Notes: a model not told the origin generated them from the letters alone. A stretch of DNA of 64,000 nucleotides from Chitinophagales bacterium (GCA_022360175.1 JAKSDI010000100.1:62001-126000); one strand, 5' to 3'; counted from the stretch's first letter, positions 54,528 to 64,000 are shown. A program made the numbers and translations.

Positions 54528-54885
54528 GTAAGGACAGGAAATTATTTTTCGGTTAATTCTTGTCAAAAACAATCTTATCATATACCATGCCTCCCCTATT
54601 CCCCGTTTTATTGAAGTTGTTTAAAACTAGAGTGCCTAAATATATATTCCTCTCCCAACTTCAAGCCTATCCCTCCAAAGGGATATGTGTGCTGTGCTCC
54701 CTCTGGGGAGCTGTCCGCAGGACTGAGGGGGAATATTCTATAAGTTTAAATCACTTGAAGTTCTAAAAACCTAACTACAATTGCCTTATAAGATAGCCTT
54801 TGACAACTTCATTGTGAAAAGAACCTTATCTTTGCGGCCATTCAAGAACCGATTCTTCGAAAAACAGGATATAAAAAGTATACAA
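54528..54885. other. Intergenic region with a dispersed-repeat-like segment and promoter
   Basis: At about 54660-54735 the sequence ctccctctggggagctgtcc followed by gcaggactgaggggga matches the look of an intergenic repeat frequent in Bacteroidota genomes. The promoter of the barrel gene is at 54827-54834. No gene supported. Confidence 0.5.
54827..54834 (+). promoter_or_regulatory. Putative -7 box of the outer-membrane barrel gene
   Basis: TATCTTTG, a perfect TAnnTTTG match, 51 nt before the GTG at 54886. It lies inside the longer open frame starting at 54781, which supports the downstream start. Confidence 0.6.
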
Positions 54886-55710
54886 GTGAAAAAAGCATTA
54901 TTACTCTCAGGATTGATATTAAGTATGGTGATGAGCTTACAAGCTCAGAAGGGATGGGAGCTTGGCGGATGGCTCGGCGGCTCTTTTTACTTTGGTGACC
55001 TCAATACCAACTACCGTTTGAACGATCCTGGCCTGGCGGGCGGAATGTTTGTGCGTCATAACTTCAACAATCGCCTGGCTTTACGCCTGGGTGCCAGTTA
55101 CGCTCAGGTAGCGGCTGATGATAAAGATTCCAACAATGCTTTTGAACAGGCTCGTAATCTCAATTTTGAATCAGATATAATTGATGGAAGCCTCGTATTA
55201 GAATTCAACTTCCTGCCTTATATACATGGTGACAAGGACTACTTTTTCACCCCTTACCTATTTGCTGGTTTTAATGTTTTTCATTTCAATCCTATGACCG
55301 AATATGAAGGTGAAATGGTGGAACTTCGCCCTCTTGGTACAGAAGGCCAGTTTAAAGGAGAGGAATACTATAGTGTAAGTGGTGGACTCGTATATGGCCT
55401 GGGTATGAAGGTAGACCTGACTTATGAGCTAAGCCTGAATATTGAAGTCAATGCTCGTTCCTTATTCACCGATTACCTGGATGATGTAAGTACTGTATAT
55501 GCCGACAAGGGCGACTTACAGCAGCTACGTGGTGAAACTGCCGTTGCTTTAAGTGACCGCTCTATAGAACTGGATGGAGTGACAGACAGCCAAATTGGCC
55601 GCAAAGGTACTCAGCGAGGTAATAGTAACAATAATGATAGCTTCGTATTACTAGGCATTGGATTATCTTACTACTTTGGTGATATCCGCTGCCCGGAGTA
55701 TAGCAGATAG
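54886..55710 (+). CDS. Outer-membrane beta-barrel protein (DUF6089-like)
   Basis: 274 residues from a GTG start at 54886 (VKKALLLSGLILSMVMSLQAQ), chosen because it begins a proper signal peptide and lies downstream of a -7 box; the frame reaches back to 54781. The mature part alternates aromatic and polar residues as in an eight-stranded barrel (WELGGWLGGSFYFGDLN, GGMFVRHNF, FFTPYLFAGFNVFHF) and ends with Phe-rich strand text (LLGIGLSYYFGDIRC). Related to the barrel part of the OmpA-like protein at 29335. Function unknown, possibly linked to outer-membrane assembly or T9SS-like systems. Confidence 0.8.
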   Translation: MKKALLLSGLILSMVMSLQAQKGWELGGWLGGSFYFGDLNTNYRLNDPGLAGGMFVRHNFNNRLALRLGASYAQVAADDKDSNNAFEQARNLNFESDIIDGSLVLEFNFLPYIHGDKDYFFTPYLFAGFNVFHFNPMTEYEGEMVELRPLGTEGQFKGEEYYSVSGGLVYGLGMKVDLTYELSLNIEVNARSLFTDYLDDVSTVYADKGDLQQLRGETAVALSDRSIELDGVTDSQIGRKGTQRGNSNNNDSFVLLGIGLSYYFGDIRCPEYSR

Positions 55711-55713
55711 GAA

Positions 55714-56559
55714 CTACAACATATCTAATTGTCCTTCCTTATCGTTTGCAATATGCAAAATACGATGAGGAAAGGGCATCTCAATTCCGTTCTCTTCCCA
55801 GATATATTTAATATTTTCAATAGCAGGTTCTTTCACTCTAAAGTAATCTATAGGCTTACAGCCAATAAACATTCTGAAAACGACTGCACTGTCTGTGAGA
55901 TCGCTCACTTCAATGAACGGCTTTGGGTCCTTTAATATATGAGGTGTTTTTTCAATGGCTTCATAGAAAAGATCTTTGGCCTTTTGTATGCTTGAATTGT
56001 GGGAAATACTCAAATAAAACATACGGCGAACAGCCTCTTCGTGCGAGTGGTTGATCAATACATCAGATGTAATCGTACTATTAGGTATAACAACTACTCG
56101 ATTTAGCCTAGTATTTAAAGAAGTATACAGGATATCTATTTTAGAGACAAAACCATCAATCCCTTTGATTGTAACAAAATCTCCTTTTTTAAAAGGTTTA
56201 AAAATAATCAATAGAATACCTCCGGCAAAGTTGGCAAGACTCCCCTGCAAAGCCAGGCCAATAGCCAGGCCTAGTGATCCTAAAACAGCAATAAAAGAGG
56301 CAGTATGTATGCCCAATAAGGATGCAACGGCTACAATCAACACAATTTTTAACAAGACATCTGCCGTGCTAATCACAAAACCCATCAAGGCTTCTTCTTT
56401 CATGACCTGCCCCAGGTTCTTCTTCAATAACCTTCGCAACAGCTTTATTGCCCATAATCCGACAACAAGTGCTATGCCTGCATAAAGGATTTTAGTGCAC
56501 CATACCAGAGCCATAGCAAGCCCTTCCTGCGCCAAATATTGCCATATATTTTCGTCCAT
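55714..56559 (-). CDS. mscS: Small-conductance mechanosensitive channel (MscS family)
   Basis: 281 residues. Three membrane helices; the third (SFIAVLGSLGLAIGLALQGSLANFAGGILLI) has the Gly/Ala packing pattern of the MscS pore helix. The beta domain follows with GDFVTIKGIDGFVSKIDILYT and VVIPNSTITSD, then the alpha/beta C-terminal domain. It releases solutes on hypo-osmotic shock. Its stop lies 3 bp from the stop of the convergent barrel gene. Confidence 0.94.
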   Translation of the reverse strand: MDENIWQYLAQEGLAMALVWCTKILYAGIALVVGLWAIKLLRRLLKKNLGQVMKEEALMGFVISTADVLLKIVLIVAVASLLGIHTASFIAVLGSLGLAIGLALQGSLANFAGGILLIIFKPFKKGDFVTIKGIDGFVSKIDILYTSLNTRLNRVVVIPNSTITSDVLINHSHEEAVRRMFYLSISHNSSIQKAKDLFYEAIEKTPHILKDPKPFIEVSDLTDSAVVFRMFIGCKPIDYFRVKEPAIENIKYIWEENGIEMPFPHRILHIANDKEGQLDML

Positions 56560-56658
56560 GAGTCTAGGTGTTTAATATTAAACTATAAATCGACAGCCCA
56601 CACGGCCTCCGTATAATCAAACCTTTTCTAAAATCTCTGTGGACTATAAATTTTACTC

Positions 56659-57492
56659 TTATTCAATAATCCCCATTGCCCTAAAAGCTTCCATACTTAC
56701 TTCCTGCCTAATTCTCGCAAACATATCCATATTAAAAGCTTCGCCTGGCCGAACACGAGTAGCAATAAAATAGACTTCATCCTGTTTTTCCAGAAAGCCT
56801 ACAAACCAACCTATGTTATTCCCTTCTCTAATAGCCCACCCTGTTTTGCCGCTAAGGCTATAATTTTCATTTTCCTCCAATACCATAATCGATCGCATCA
56901 AACTATAGGTACTTTCCTTTATGGGGAGCTGCTGATTGTAAAAACGATTTAGAAAATCAATCTGCTGTAAGGGGCTAATTTTTGATGCTCCCTGCAACCA
57001 AAATAAATCTATATTGGTGGAATCTACCTGCATACCAGGGTAATTCAGCTTCCGCAAATAAGCATTCATTCGCTCTGAGCCTACTGCTCTTGCTATCTGT
57101 TGGTAACAAGGTACACAAGACAGGCGAAAAGCATCCCGGAAAACCATGTCTCTTTCCCATATATCAAGTGCTCTATCTTCCCCATCCCATTCAAACAAAG
57201 TACTGTCACTTTCCACTACTCCTGTTTCCAAAGCAATGATAGAATTGGGAATCTTGTAGGTAGAAGCAGGTAAAGTACCTTCTTCTATATGTTGCAAATT
57301 ACTAGCAAAATATTCCTCTTTCTGAGCATCATATATAAGAATAGCTCCATCTACCAAAGCGGTATCCAATACAGCTTGTAGTTTTGCTTCCAATCTAATA
57401 TTAGAGCTGCTTTCCTCTGTTAAAGATTCTTTCTTTTGTGTACACCCTATTACTAATGCCAATAATACCACTGAGGCATAGAACCACTTCAT
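56659..57492 (-). CDS. Class D beta-lactamase-like lipoprotein
   Basis: 277 residues. Signal peptide with lipobox (VIGC) for lipid anchoring. Class D serine-enzyme motifs: PASTYKIPNS (the Ser and Lys of S-x-x-K), SCV (S-x-V), NYPG where YGN is usual, WLQGASKISPLQQ and SGKTGWA (K-T-G). The catalytic Lys and Ser are present. Could hydrolyse penicillins or be a related penicillin-binding sensor domain; activity cannot be read from the sequence. Chromosomal context, no mobile element adjacent. Confidence 0.85.
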   Translation of the reverse strand: MKWFYASVVLLALVIGCTQKKESLTEESSSNIRLEAKLQAVLDTALVDGAILIYDAQKEEYFASNLQHIEEGTLPASTYKIPNSIIALETGVVESDSTLFEWDGEDRALDIWERDMVFRDAFRLSCVPCYQQIARAVGSERMNAYLRKLNYPGMQVDSTNIDLFWLQGASKISPLQQIDFLNRFYNQQLPIKESTYSLMRSIMVLEENENYSLSGKTGWAIREGNNIGWFVGFLEKQDEVYFIATRVRPGEAFNMDMFARIRQEVSMEAFRAMGIIE

Positions 57493-57639
57493 TCTGTAGA
57501 TTTTTCACCAAAATAATCAATTACCGAATAATTATATATCGATTGGCTACTGTCTTTTCCCATTTCACTTCATCCTATTGGCTCTAAGCAAATTTTTGCT
57601 CAACCTTTGCACCATCAATTATAAAAAACCAAAACCATC

Positions 57640-58176
57640 ATGAAAACAACAGCATTCAAATTCAATGTTATTTTAATCGCTTTATTAGCCGTAAGTTCCC
57701 TATTTACTTCCTGCAAAAAAGATGATGTAAAGCCTGAGGGCGAAGGAGGCATAGAAAGTCCAGAAAATCTACGTAGCCTTGCAATGGGTACTTATGACTA
57801 TACCCTGGAGTTTTATGTTCCTAATGGCAGTGGTGGACTGAACTATCTAGGTAGTGAATACGATGAGCAGGGAGTTGTAGAAGTAAAAGAAGAAGAAGGC
57901 ACCAATTCCAGTTTCACTATTTTGGAAAATGGCGAAGCGCTTTTTCGCGGTACAGGCATCAGTCCGACCAGCGTAGGTTTCAGCTTTTATATTCCTGGCC
58001 AGCAGATTGATGATGATGAAACTCAAATCGATATCAAAGGCTATGAAAACTGGGAAATGGACGGGCAAATGCACGAAGGCCTTTTCCGATCTGACTCTAA
58101 TGAATTAAGAGCTGCTTTTGAAGCAACGGTGGATAATGTAAGCGTTATTATGGTCTTACGCGCTTATAAACAGTAA
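57640..58176 (+). CDS. Small lipoprotein of unknown function
   Basis: 178 residues. Lipoprotein signal peptide ending FTSC. The mature part is acidic and beta-rich (YDYTLEFYVPNGSGGLNYLG, GVSFYIP-like strands) with no recognised motif. A near -7 box (AACCTTTG) lies about 25 nt upstream. Its own terminator follows. Outer-membrane or periplasmic side anchoring is expected. Confidence 0.7.
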   Translation: MKTTAFKFNVILIALLAVSSLFTSCKKDDVKPEGEGGIESPENLRSLAMGTYDYTLEFYVPNGSGGLNYLGSEYDEQGVVEVKEEEGTNSSFTILENGEALFRGTGISPTSVGFSFYIPGQQIDDDETQIDIKGYENWEMDGQMHEGLFRSDSNELRAAFEATVDNVSVIMVLRAYKQ

Positions 58177-58228
58177 GCTTTTCAGCAAAATGTAAACAAG
58201 GGATTTTTCAACAATGTATTATCGCAAC

Positions 58229-58260
58229 AAAAGCTCCAAATTGTAAAATTTGGGGCTTTT
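58229..58260 (+). terminator. Terminator of the small lipoprotein gene
   Basis: Arms aaaagctccaaatt (58229-58242) and aatttggggctttt (58247-58260), 13 of 14 pairs counting G-T, 4-nt loop. Confidence 0.75.
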
Positions 58261-58364
58261 GTTATTTATCTTTAAGTCTAATTTAAAACAAAGCATTAAG
58301 CTTTCTCTAAGAGGTGCTAACATAGCATCTCTAAAAAGCTCTATTCTCTAAAAAAATCGCTCTT

Positions 58365-61300
58365 ATGAAAAAACGTACAACCGCTTTCATTACTTTTCTA
58401 TTTATTGTATTTATAGCTTCTGCTCAATCTGTAGTAATCAATTCACCAACTGATTTAATTGCTTATTATACATTTGAGGCAGCAGATTTTGGAGCAGGTC
58501 TCAGTTCTGATATCTGGACAGGTGATGCCGCATTTATAGATGACGACTCTGGTGCCGATGCTACACAGGGTTGTGGTACAGCCATTAATGATCTCACTGG
58601 TAAGGTTGCATTGATTGATCGTGGCTCCTGCGAATTTGCTCAAAAATGTCTCAATGCAGAAAACGCTGGTGCCATTGCAGCAATCGTGCTTAACGATCAG
58701 CCAGGTGCGCCTATTGCCATGGGTAATGGCGCCTTTGGTAGCATGGTCACCATTCCTTGTGTGATGCTTTCTTTTGAAGATGGACAGATTATACGTACTG
58801 CATTGGAAAATGAGACAGTAAACATCACAATAGGAGCATTTACTTTTGAAAATGATCTCAGTATTAGTATTTCGGATGTGTTAGTTGCACCTGTCGGCTC
58901 TTACCCCATTTCCCAACTCCCCCAAGCAGGAGATTTTGTATTTTCTCCTGGTGCTGTAGTTAACAATATAGGTGCGAATGAAGCAGAAAATATTACTCTA
59001 GAAGCAACAATTACTCATACTTCTACAGATGGTAATACAACTGAGATATACCATGAATCTATTTCTGACACTACCCCTCTCTTACCCGATTCTGTATCCA
59101 ATTTATTGTCTCTTCCTGCATTTGATGCATTTAATACAGGCATTGGAGCTTATACTATTGATTATGAAGTAAGTAGTATGGTAGAAGATGAGCTTCCTGC
59201 TGATAACACATACAGCCTGGATTTTAACATTACAGAAAACATATATTCAAAAGCACCTATAGATAAGAATACAGGCAGGCCTGCTACAGATATACATCGT
59301 ACAATTGCAGGTGGCGGAGAAGTAACCTTTCTTTCCATTTTTGATTTTCCGCATGGGCAAGGTATCACTATTGAAAATATTACTTGTGACGTCGTAATTA
59401 ATGCTCCCAGCCTTGCAGATATTAGTATCGAAGGCTATATTTTTGAATGGATAGATGATGATGACGATGGGAATATGGCTAATGATGAAATAGAATTAGT
59501 AGGTATTTCTCTTCATACCTTTCCTTCCGACTATGGTGATGATCAGGCTGAGTTGGTAATGCCTGTATTAGATGTTTCTACCTTTGAGGAAACGGGAGTA
59601 GTAATCCCAAACAACGATGTGAGCTATATAGTCGGTGTTCGCTACAATGGTCCTGAAACAGTATTTTTTGGATTTAATGACTCCTACGACTACAGTCAAT
59701 ATCATAATTTACTGGAAGGAAACAATGCATTTACCGATCATGCATATGGATATTTGTTAGTAACTGAATGGGGGGAATTTGCACCTGATTTTGAAAATGG
59801 CATCAGTTTTTTTGCTAATTTACTTGGAGTTGCCGTATCTACAGGTATCACCTTAACTCCTGTTGAGCTTGAAAACAATCTCAGTATAGAAGCTTCAGAT
59901 GTAGTAGTTCCACCAGCAGGTTCTTACCCTATTTCACAACTTCTACAGGCAGACAATTTTGTAATAACTCCTGGTGTCATAGCAAATAACCTGGGGATTA
60001 ATGAAGCAGAGAATCTTACTGTGGAAGCAGTAATTACTCGTATTTCCTCTGATGGTAGCACAAATGAAGTCTATCATGAAGTTGTTTCTGATACTACTAC
60101 ACTTCTTCCTGATTCTACATCCACCTTATTGCCGCTCCCGGCATTCGATGTATTTAATGCAGGTATTGGAGACTATATCCTTGATTATAAAGTGAGTAGC
60201 TCTGTATATGATGATGCTCCTGTTAATAATACTTATAGCCTGGATTTCAATATTACAAGAAACATATATTCAAAGGCACCTATAGATAAAAATACAGGCA
60301 GGCCAGCCACAGAAACTTATCGTGCAATTGAAGGCAATCTTGAAACGGCATTATTTTCTATTTTCAATTTCCCAAATGGATCAGGTATTAATATTGACAG
60401 TGTTACTTGTGACGTGCGAACTGATGCCCCAAGTCTTTCAGACGTATTTGTTGAAGGCTTAATTTATGAATGGATAGACACAAATGGAGATGGTAATGTA
60501 AATAATGAAGAGGTAATGATAGTTGGACTATCCTTGTATGTTTTCCCTTCTGATTATAATGATAATGAAGCTGAATTGACGATGCCTATAATGAACCTCT
60601 TCACTCTTGAGGAAACAGGGATAGAAATCCAAAACAACGATGCCAACTATATCCTTGCCCTCCGCTATAATGGTCCAGAAACAGTATTCTTTGGATTTAA
60701 TGATTCCTATGATTATGGCCAATACCAAAACTTATTAACAGAAAACGGTACATTCACCGATCATGCATATGGCTACCAGATAGTAACTGATGGAACAGAT
60801 GCAGATTTTGATTTTGAAAACAGTACCACTTTTTTTAGCGACTTGCCTAATGCTGCTATATCGGCAGGCTTTATATTGAGTACAATACCACTTGCAACCA
60901 ATCTTAGTTTAAATGCTACAAATGTAGTCGTTCCGCCTATTGGTTCTTATCCTGCATCGCAACTTACTGAGATGGGTGATTTTGTGATTACGCCTGGTGC
61001 TATGGCAAATAACCTTGGGATCATTGAAGTAGAAGGCTTTACAGCAGAGGCAGTGATTACACATACCGCTGATGGAGGTTCGCCAGTAGAAGTGTACAAT
61101 GAATCTGCAGCTAATGCTGCAATAATACCACCCAATTCTATATCTGCTTTGTTGTCTCTTCCTCCTTTTGATGCATTCAGCACAGGAATAGGTGCTTATA
61201 CCATTGATTATTCTGTAGATAATGAAGAAGAGGATCACCCTTGGAACAACAGCTATAGCATAAACTTCAATATTACAGAGAATATATTCTCAAAAGCTGC

Positions 61301-62195
61301 TATTAATCCAACTACTGAGCGTCCTAATACAACCACTTTCCGCACTATTGAAGGAGGTGGTGATGTAGAATTCCTTTCCATTATAAATATCCCTTATGGC
61401 CAGGATTTTGTTTTGGAAAACATTACTTGTGATGTTGCTTCCAACACTGTTAGCTTAGCAGATATCACTATTGATGCCCATGTTTATGAATGGATAGATA
61501 CGAATGAAGATGGTAATCTACAAAATGAAGAAATAACACTTGTTGGTTCTTCTACTTATACCTTCCCTACTGATTATGGAGCAGCCACTAGCGAACTTAC
61601 ATTGCCCATAACAGACTTGCTTACACAGGAAGAAACAGGAATTACAGTTTCAAATAATGACGCTAATTTCATTATTGGTGTACGCTACTTTGGAGCAGAA
61701 GAAATATCATTTGGTTTTGATGAATCCCATGATTATCAGCTGTACCAAAATCTGCTCATGGAAGATGGTACATTTACCAGCCATACATATGGTCATCTTC
61801 TTGTTACAAATTGGGCTGATCTTTTACCAGATTTTGAAAACGGCACTTCCTTGCTCGATGGCCTATCTGGTGCGGCTGTATCAACAGGAGTTACTCTGAC
61901 GCCCCTGGTATCTATAAAAAAATTGGTAAGCAAAGATGTATTTGAATTAAGTCTTTTCCCAAGCCCTGCTAGTGAGTCAATAACAGCGAAAGTCAACTTC
62001 AAGCAAGATACAGATTTTGCAGAATACCGCATCACTAATGCTAATGGCGAGCTAGTTTACATCACTCGTGACAATAATGTATTGGATAAAGAACAGGCAA
62101 GTTTCAATGTCAAAATGTTTTCTGCTGGCCAGTATTTCATGACTGTTCGCACCGAGCGAGGTGCACAAACTGTTCCTTTTGTGGTTCAGCACTAG
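58365..62195 (+). CDS. Secreted PA-domain protein with three 341-residue repeats and T9SS domain
   Basis: 1276 residues. Signal peptide (1-20, ASA-QS). Residues ~50-150 form a protease-associated (PA) domain (VALIDRGSCEFAQKC, AAIVLNDQ). Three long tandem repeats follow, each about 341 codons (starts near 58851, 59874 and 60897), sharing SYPxSQL, YSLDFNITxNIYSKA, ITCDV and YNGPETVFFGFNDSYDY. Each holds an Asp-rich loop (IDDDDDGN, IDTNGDGN, IDTNEDGN) likely binding Ca2+. The end is a T9SS type A domain (LSLFPSPASESITAK). No protease domain accompanies the PA part. Function unknown. Confidence 0.88.
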   Translation: MKKRTTAFITFLFIVFIASAQSVVINSPTDLIAYYTFEAADFGAGLSSDIWTGDAAFIDDDSGADATQGCGTAINDLTGKVALIDRGSCEFAQKCLNAENAGAIAAIVLNDQPGAPIAMGNGAFGSMVTIPCVMLSFEDGQIIRTALENETVNITIGAFTFENDLSISISDVLVAPVGSYPISQLPQAGDFVFSPGAVVNNIGANEAENITLEATITHTSTDGNTTEIYHESISDTTPLLPDSVSNLLSLPAFDAFNTGIGAYTIDYEVSSMVEDELPADNTYSLDFNITENIYSKAPIDKNTGRPATDIHRTIAGGGEVTFLSIFDFPHGQGITIENITCDVVINAPSLADISIEGYIFEWIDDDDDGNMANDEIELVGISLHTFPSDYGDDQAELVMPVLDVSTFEETGVVIPNNDVSYIVGVRYNGPETVFFGFNDSYDYSQYHNLLEGNNAFTDHAYGYLLVTEWGEFAPDFENGISFFANLLGVAVSTGITLTPVELENNLSIEASDVVVPPAGSYPISQLLQADNFVITPGVIANNLGINEAENLTVEAVITRISSDGSTNEVYHEVVSDTTTLLPDSTSTLLPLPAFDVFNAGIGDYILDYKVSSSVYDDAPVNNTYSLDFNITRNIYSKAPIDKNTGRPATETYRAIEGNLETALFSIFNFPNGSGINIDSVTCDVRTDAPSLSDVFVEGLIYEWIDTNGDGNVNNEEVMIVGLSLYVFPSDYNDNEAELTMPIMNLFTLEETGIEIQNNDANYILALRYNGPETVFFGFNDSYDYGQYQNLLTENGTFTDHAYGYQIVTDGTDADFDFENSTTFFSDLPNAAISAGFILSTIPLATNLSLNATNVVVPPIGSYPASQLTEMGDFVITPGAMANNLGIIEVEGFTAEAVITHTADGGSPVEVYNESAANAAIIPPNSISALLSLPPFDAFSTGIGAYTIDYSVDNEEEDHPWNNSYSINFNITENIFSKAAINPTTERPNTTTFRTIEGGGDVEFLSIINIPYGQDFVLENITCDVASNTVSLADITIDAHVYEWIDTNEDGNLQNEEITLVGSSTYTFPTDYGAATSELTLPITDLLTQEETGITVSNNDANFIIGVRYFGAEEISFGFDESHDYQLYQNLLMEDGTFTSHTYGHLLVTNWADLLPDFENGTSLLDGLSGAAVSTGVTLTPLVSIKKLVSKDVFELSLFPSPASESITAKVNFKQDTDFAEYRITNANGELVYITRDNNVLDKEQASFNVKMFSAGQYFMTVRTERGAQTVPFVVQH

Positions 62196-62471
62196 ACACA
62201 TACTGAGGTTGAGAGCCTTAGTAGATTAACTTAAAGAAAAGCCATCTTAAATTGTATAATCTGGGATGGCTCTTCTTTTAATTTCAATAAATAAAGTACT
62301 CCGCTAAAGTACTCGTAATCGGGAATTTATCTTTTTTACCGATAGGAAGGCTACCTTATTGCTAAATTGGCCCCAAACTATATTCTTTTTATCGAAAAAG
62401 TATTGTGGTTTGCAACGAACTACTGATCTTGCAGTCGTTTTAGATAATTGATCACCCGATTGTTAAGAACC
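62196..62471. other. Intergenic region upstream of the TonB receptor gene
   Basis: Carries the terminator at 62233-62279 and about 190 bp of AT-rich sequence with no perfect -7 box. No gene supported. Confidence 0.4.
62233..62279 (+). terminator. Terminator of the PA-repeat gene
   Basis: Arms aaagaaaagccatc and gatggctcttcttt around a 20-nt loop, followed by T/A-rich sequence. Confidence 0.65.
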
Positions 62472-64000
62472 ATGAAAAAAGCTATTATCACTCTATGCCT
62501 GTTTACGGGCTTATTTATTACCTCCAACGCACAAACCAATGAAATCATAGGCCAACTTCAGGACGATACAGGAGAAGCAGTCCTTTTTGCTAACCTGGTC
62601 CTTTACAATACAGCTGATAGCAGTATTGCAAAAGTGGAAGCAAGTGATGAAACTGGTACATTTCGCTTCAAAGCAATACCTGCTGGTAGTTATGACTTAA
62701 AAGCGACCTATGTAGGTTTTGAGGATTTATGGAAGCGAGGGCTTTCGCTAAAAGAAGGAGAGCAAATTAATCTGGGAGCATTACAATTTGGAGCTTCTGT
62801 GATTGAGTTAAAAGGAGCAACTGTCACTGCTTCTCGTGTAATGGTAGAAGTAAAAGCAGACCGCACTGTCTTTAATGTAGAAGGAACGATCAATAGTGCA
62901 GGCTCCGATGCCATGGAATTAATGCGTAAAGCCCCTGGTCTGACCGTCGATAACAATGATAATATTACAATGCTAGGCCGCTCTGGCGTGCTGGTATATG
63001 TAGATGGCAAACGACTCCCTCTTGGAGGACAAGACTTAAGCAACTACCTTAAAAATATTCCTGCCGAGCAGATTGATCGCATTGACATTATCACCAGCCC
63101 TGGGGCACGTTATGAAGCTGAAGGAAATGCTGGTATCATTGACATCAGATTGAAGAAAGATAAAAATCTGGGAGCTAATGGTAGCCTCAATGGTACATAC
63201 AGCCAAGGACGCTTTGCCCGCTACAATGGCACGGCTAGTGGTAACTACCGAAATAAGTTCATGAATGTATTTGGTAGCCTGGGTGGTGCTCAAGGTAGAG
63301 TCTATAATAATATGGTCTTCCTAAGCTATCAAAATGGCCTGGAAATGGACGAAATCAATCAAAGTCGCAACGAATGGTCTAACTACAACTATCGATTGGG
63401 TACTGATTTCTTCATTGGCAAAAAACATACAGCAGGATTTCTGGTAGAAGGCCGTGAAATGAATGGCGAGCAAAACGGTTTTAACCGTATAGAACTATCC
63501 CAACAGGCTATAGTAGGTGATATTGATAGTATTCTTGTAGCAACTACTCATGCAGATGACAACCGCATGCATAACACCTACAATCTAAACTATCGCTTTG
63601 ACAATGCGAAAGGACGCACTATTAATGTAGACCTTGATTATGGTAGTTTCCGCAATACTAGCGAACGCTATCAGCCAAACTTATACTACGATGCAAATGA
63701 AGAGGTCGTACTTACAGAAGTAATTAATAGCTTCGATACGCCTTCTGATATAGATATTTATACTTTTAAGGTAGATTATCAGGAAAATGTCCTGGGAGGA
63801 CGCCTTGGATTGGGTAGTAAACTGAGCCGAGTAAATTCTGATAATACCTTCCTTTTCTTTGACGAAGTAAATGAAGTTCCAGTACAAAATAATGCTCGTT
63901 CTAATCGTTTCGAATACGAGGAAAATGTATACGCTGGTTATATCGATTATTCTCGTAAAATTGGTGAAAAGTGGAGCATTAGTGCCGGTTTGAGAGCGGA
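62472..64000 (+). CDS. TonB-dependent receptor-like outer-membrane protein, 5' part
   Basis: The gene begins with ATG at 62472 and runs off the right edge; 509 codons are visible. Signal peptide (1-20, SNA-QT). Residues ~22-100 form a carboxypeptidase-like regulatory domain (EIIGQLQDDTGEAVLFANLV). A plug-like domain follows (LMRKAPGLTV, VLVYVDGKRLPL, IDRIDIITSPGARYEAEGNAGIIDI). Then strands of an outer-membrane barrel (family OMP_b-brl_3) begin (YRNKFMNVFGSLGG). It probably takes up a ligand or exports/presents a factor; the substrate is unknown. Confidence 0.88.
   Translation, partial: MKKAIITLCLFTGLFITSNAQTNEIIGQLQDDTGEAVLFANLVLYNTADSSIAKVEASDETGTFRFKAIPAGSYDLKATYVGFEDLWKRGLSLKEGEQINLGALQFGASVIELKGATVTASRVMVEVKADRTVFNVEGTINSAGSDAMELMRKAPGLTVDNNDNITMLGRSGVLVYVDGKRLPLGGQDLSNYLKNIPAEQIDRIDIITSPGARYEAEGNAGIIDIRLKKDKNLGANGSLNGTYSQGRFARYNGTASGNYRNKFMNVFGSLGGAQGRVYNNMVFLSYQNGLEMDEINQSRNEWSNYNYRLGTDFFIGKKHTAGFLVEGREMNGEQNGFNRIELSQQAIVGDIDSILVATTHADDNRMHNTYNLNYRFDNAKGRTINVDLDYGSFRNTSERYQPNLYYDANEEVVLTEVINSFDTPSDIDIYTFKVDYQENVLGGRLGLGSKLSRVNSDNTFLFFDEVNEVPVQNNARSNRFEYEENVYAGYIDYSRKIGEKWSISAGLRA

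Noticed and set aside
54781-54885. Longer N-terminus of the barrel protein from 54781
   Set aside because: It would place a perfect -7 promoter box inside the coding region and bury the signal peptide 35 residues in.

Overview
The window looks like a chromosome segment of a Bacteroidota bacterium, most likely in or near the Saprospiraceae. Base composition is AT-rich. Secreted proteins end in type IX secretion (T9SS) sorting domains and carry SprB-like and GEVED modules. Several promoters match the Bacteroidota -7 box TAnnTTTG, and starts generally lack strong Shine-Dalgarno sequences. No rRNA, tRNA, CRISPR array or transposase gene was recognised.

Layout. 1-1138: start of a sigma factor leaving the left edge, then a mostly empty stretch with an orphan terminator. 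1139-5950: large secreted subtilase. 6018-7516: LytTR response regulator and LytS-type kinase, divergent from an ABC ATPase and a permease/M1-peptidase gene (7720-11919) that is split by a frameshift at a T7 run. 12057-14616: a T9SS protein and an NAD-dependent epimerase/reductase, separated by a MITE-like element. 14726-32894: the central block, a [NiFe]-hydrogenase locus on the minus strand. It holds two small-subunit genes, one large-subunit gene, a maturation endopeptidase, hypA, hypB, hypF, hypC, hypD, hypE, a NicO-type nickel transporter, TPR and NHL-repeat proteins and a 122-residue unknown. The subunit sequences resemble group 2a (Hup/Huc-type) enzymes: cytoplasmic, no Tat signal.

33153-36692: two TetR-type regulators, two small unknown proteins and a patatin-like lipase with a broken C-terminal tail. 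37227-44381: ECF-like sigma factor, membrane anti-sigma/TPR protein, periplasmic membrane-anchored TPR-CHAT protease and an LRR-subtilase lacking its usual catalytic Asp. 44712-46986: a small lipoprotein, then a MarR-type regulator, a secreted protein and a thioredoxin-like protein; each of these last three has a TAGGAnTCCTA-type palindrome upstream. 47177-49882: arsenic resistance operon (arsR, DUF6428-like, arsC-like, ACR3) with a duplicated operator. 50133-64000: T9SS proteins, an outer-membrane barrel, MscS channel, class D beta-lactamase-like lipoprotein, small lipoprotein, a secreted protein with three 341-codon repeats, and a TonB-dependent receptor leaving the right edge.

How it fits together. 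The nickel transporter feeds HypA/HypB. HypC, D, E and F build the Fe(CN)2CO centre. The endopeptidase trims HupL, and TPR/NHL proteins may help assembly or electron transfer. An 18-bp palindrome upstream of hupS recurs at the hypA/hypB junction and may coordinate the locus. Three MITE-like elements of 162-165 bp with 3-bp flanking direct repeats and many small palindromes occupy the intergenic space.
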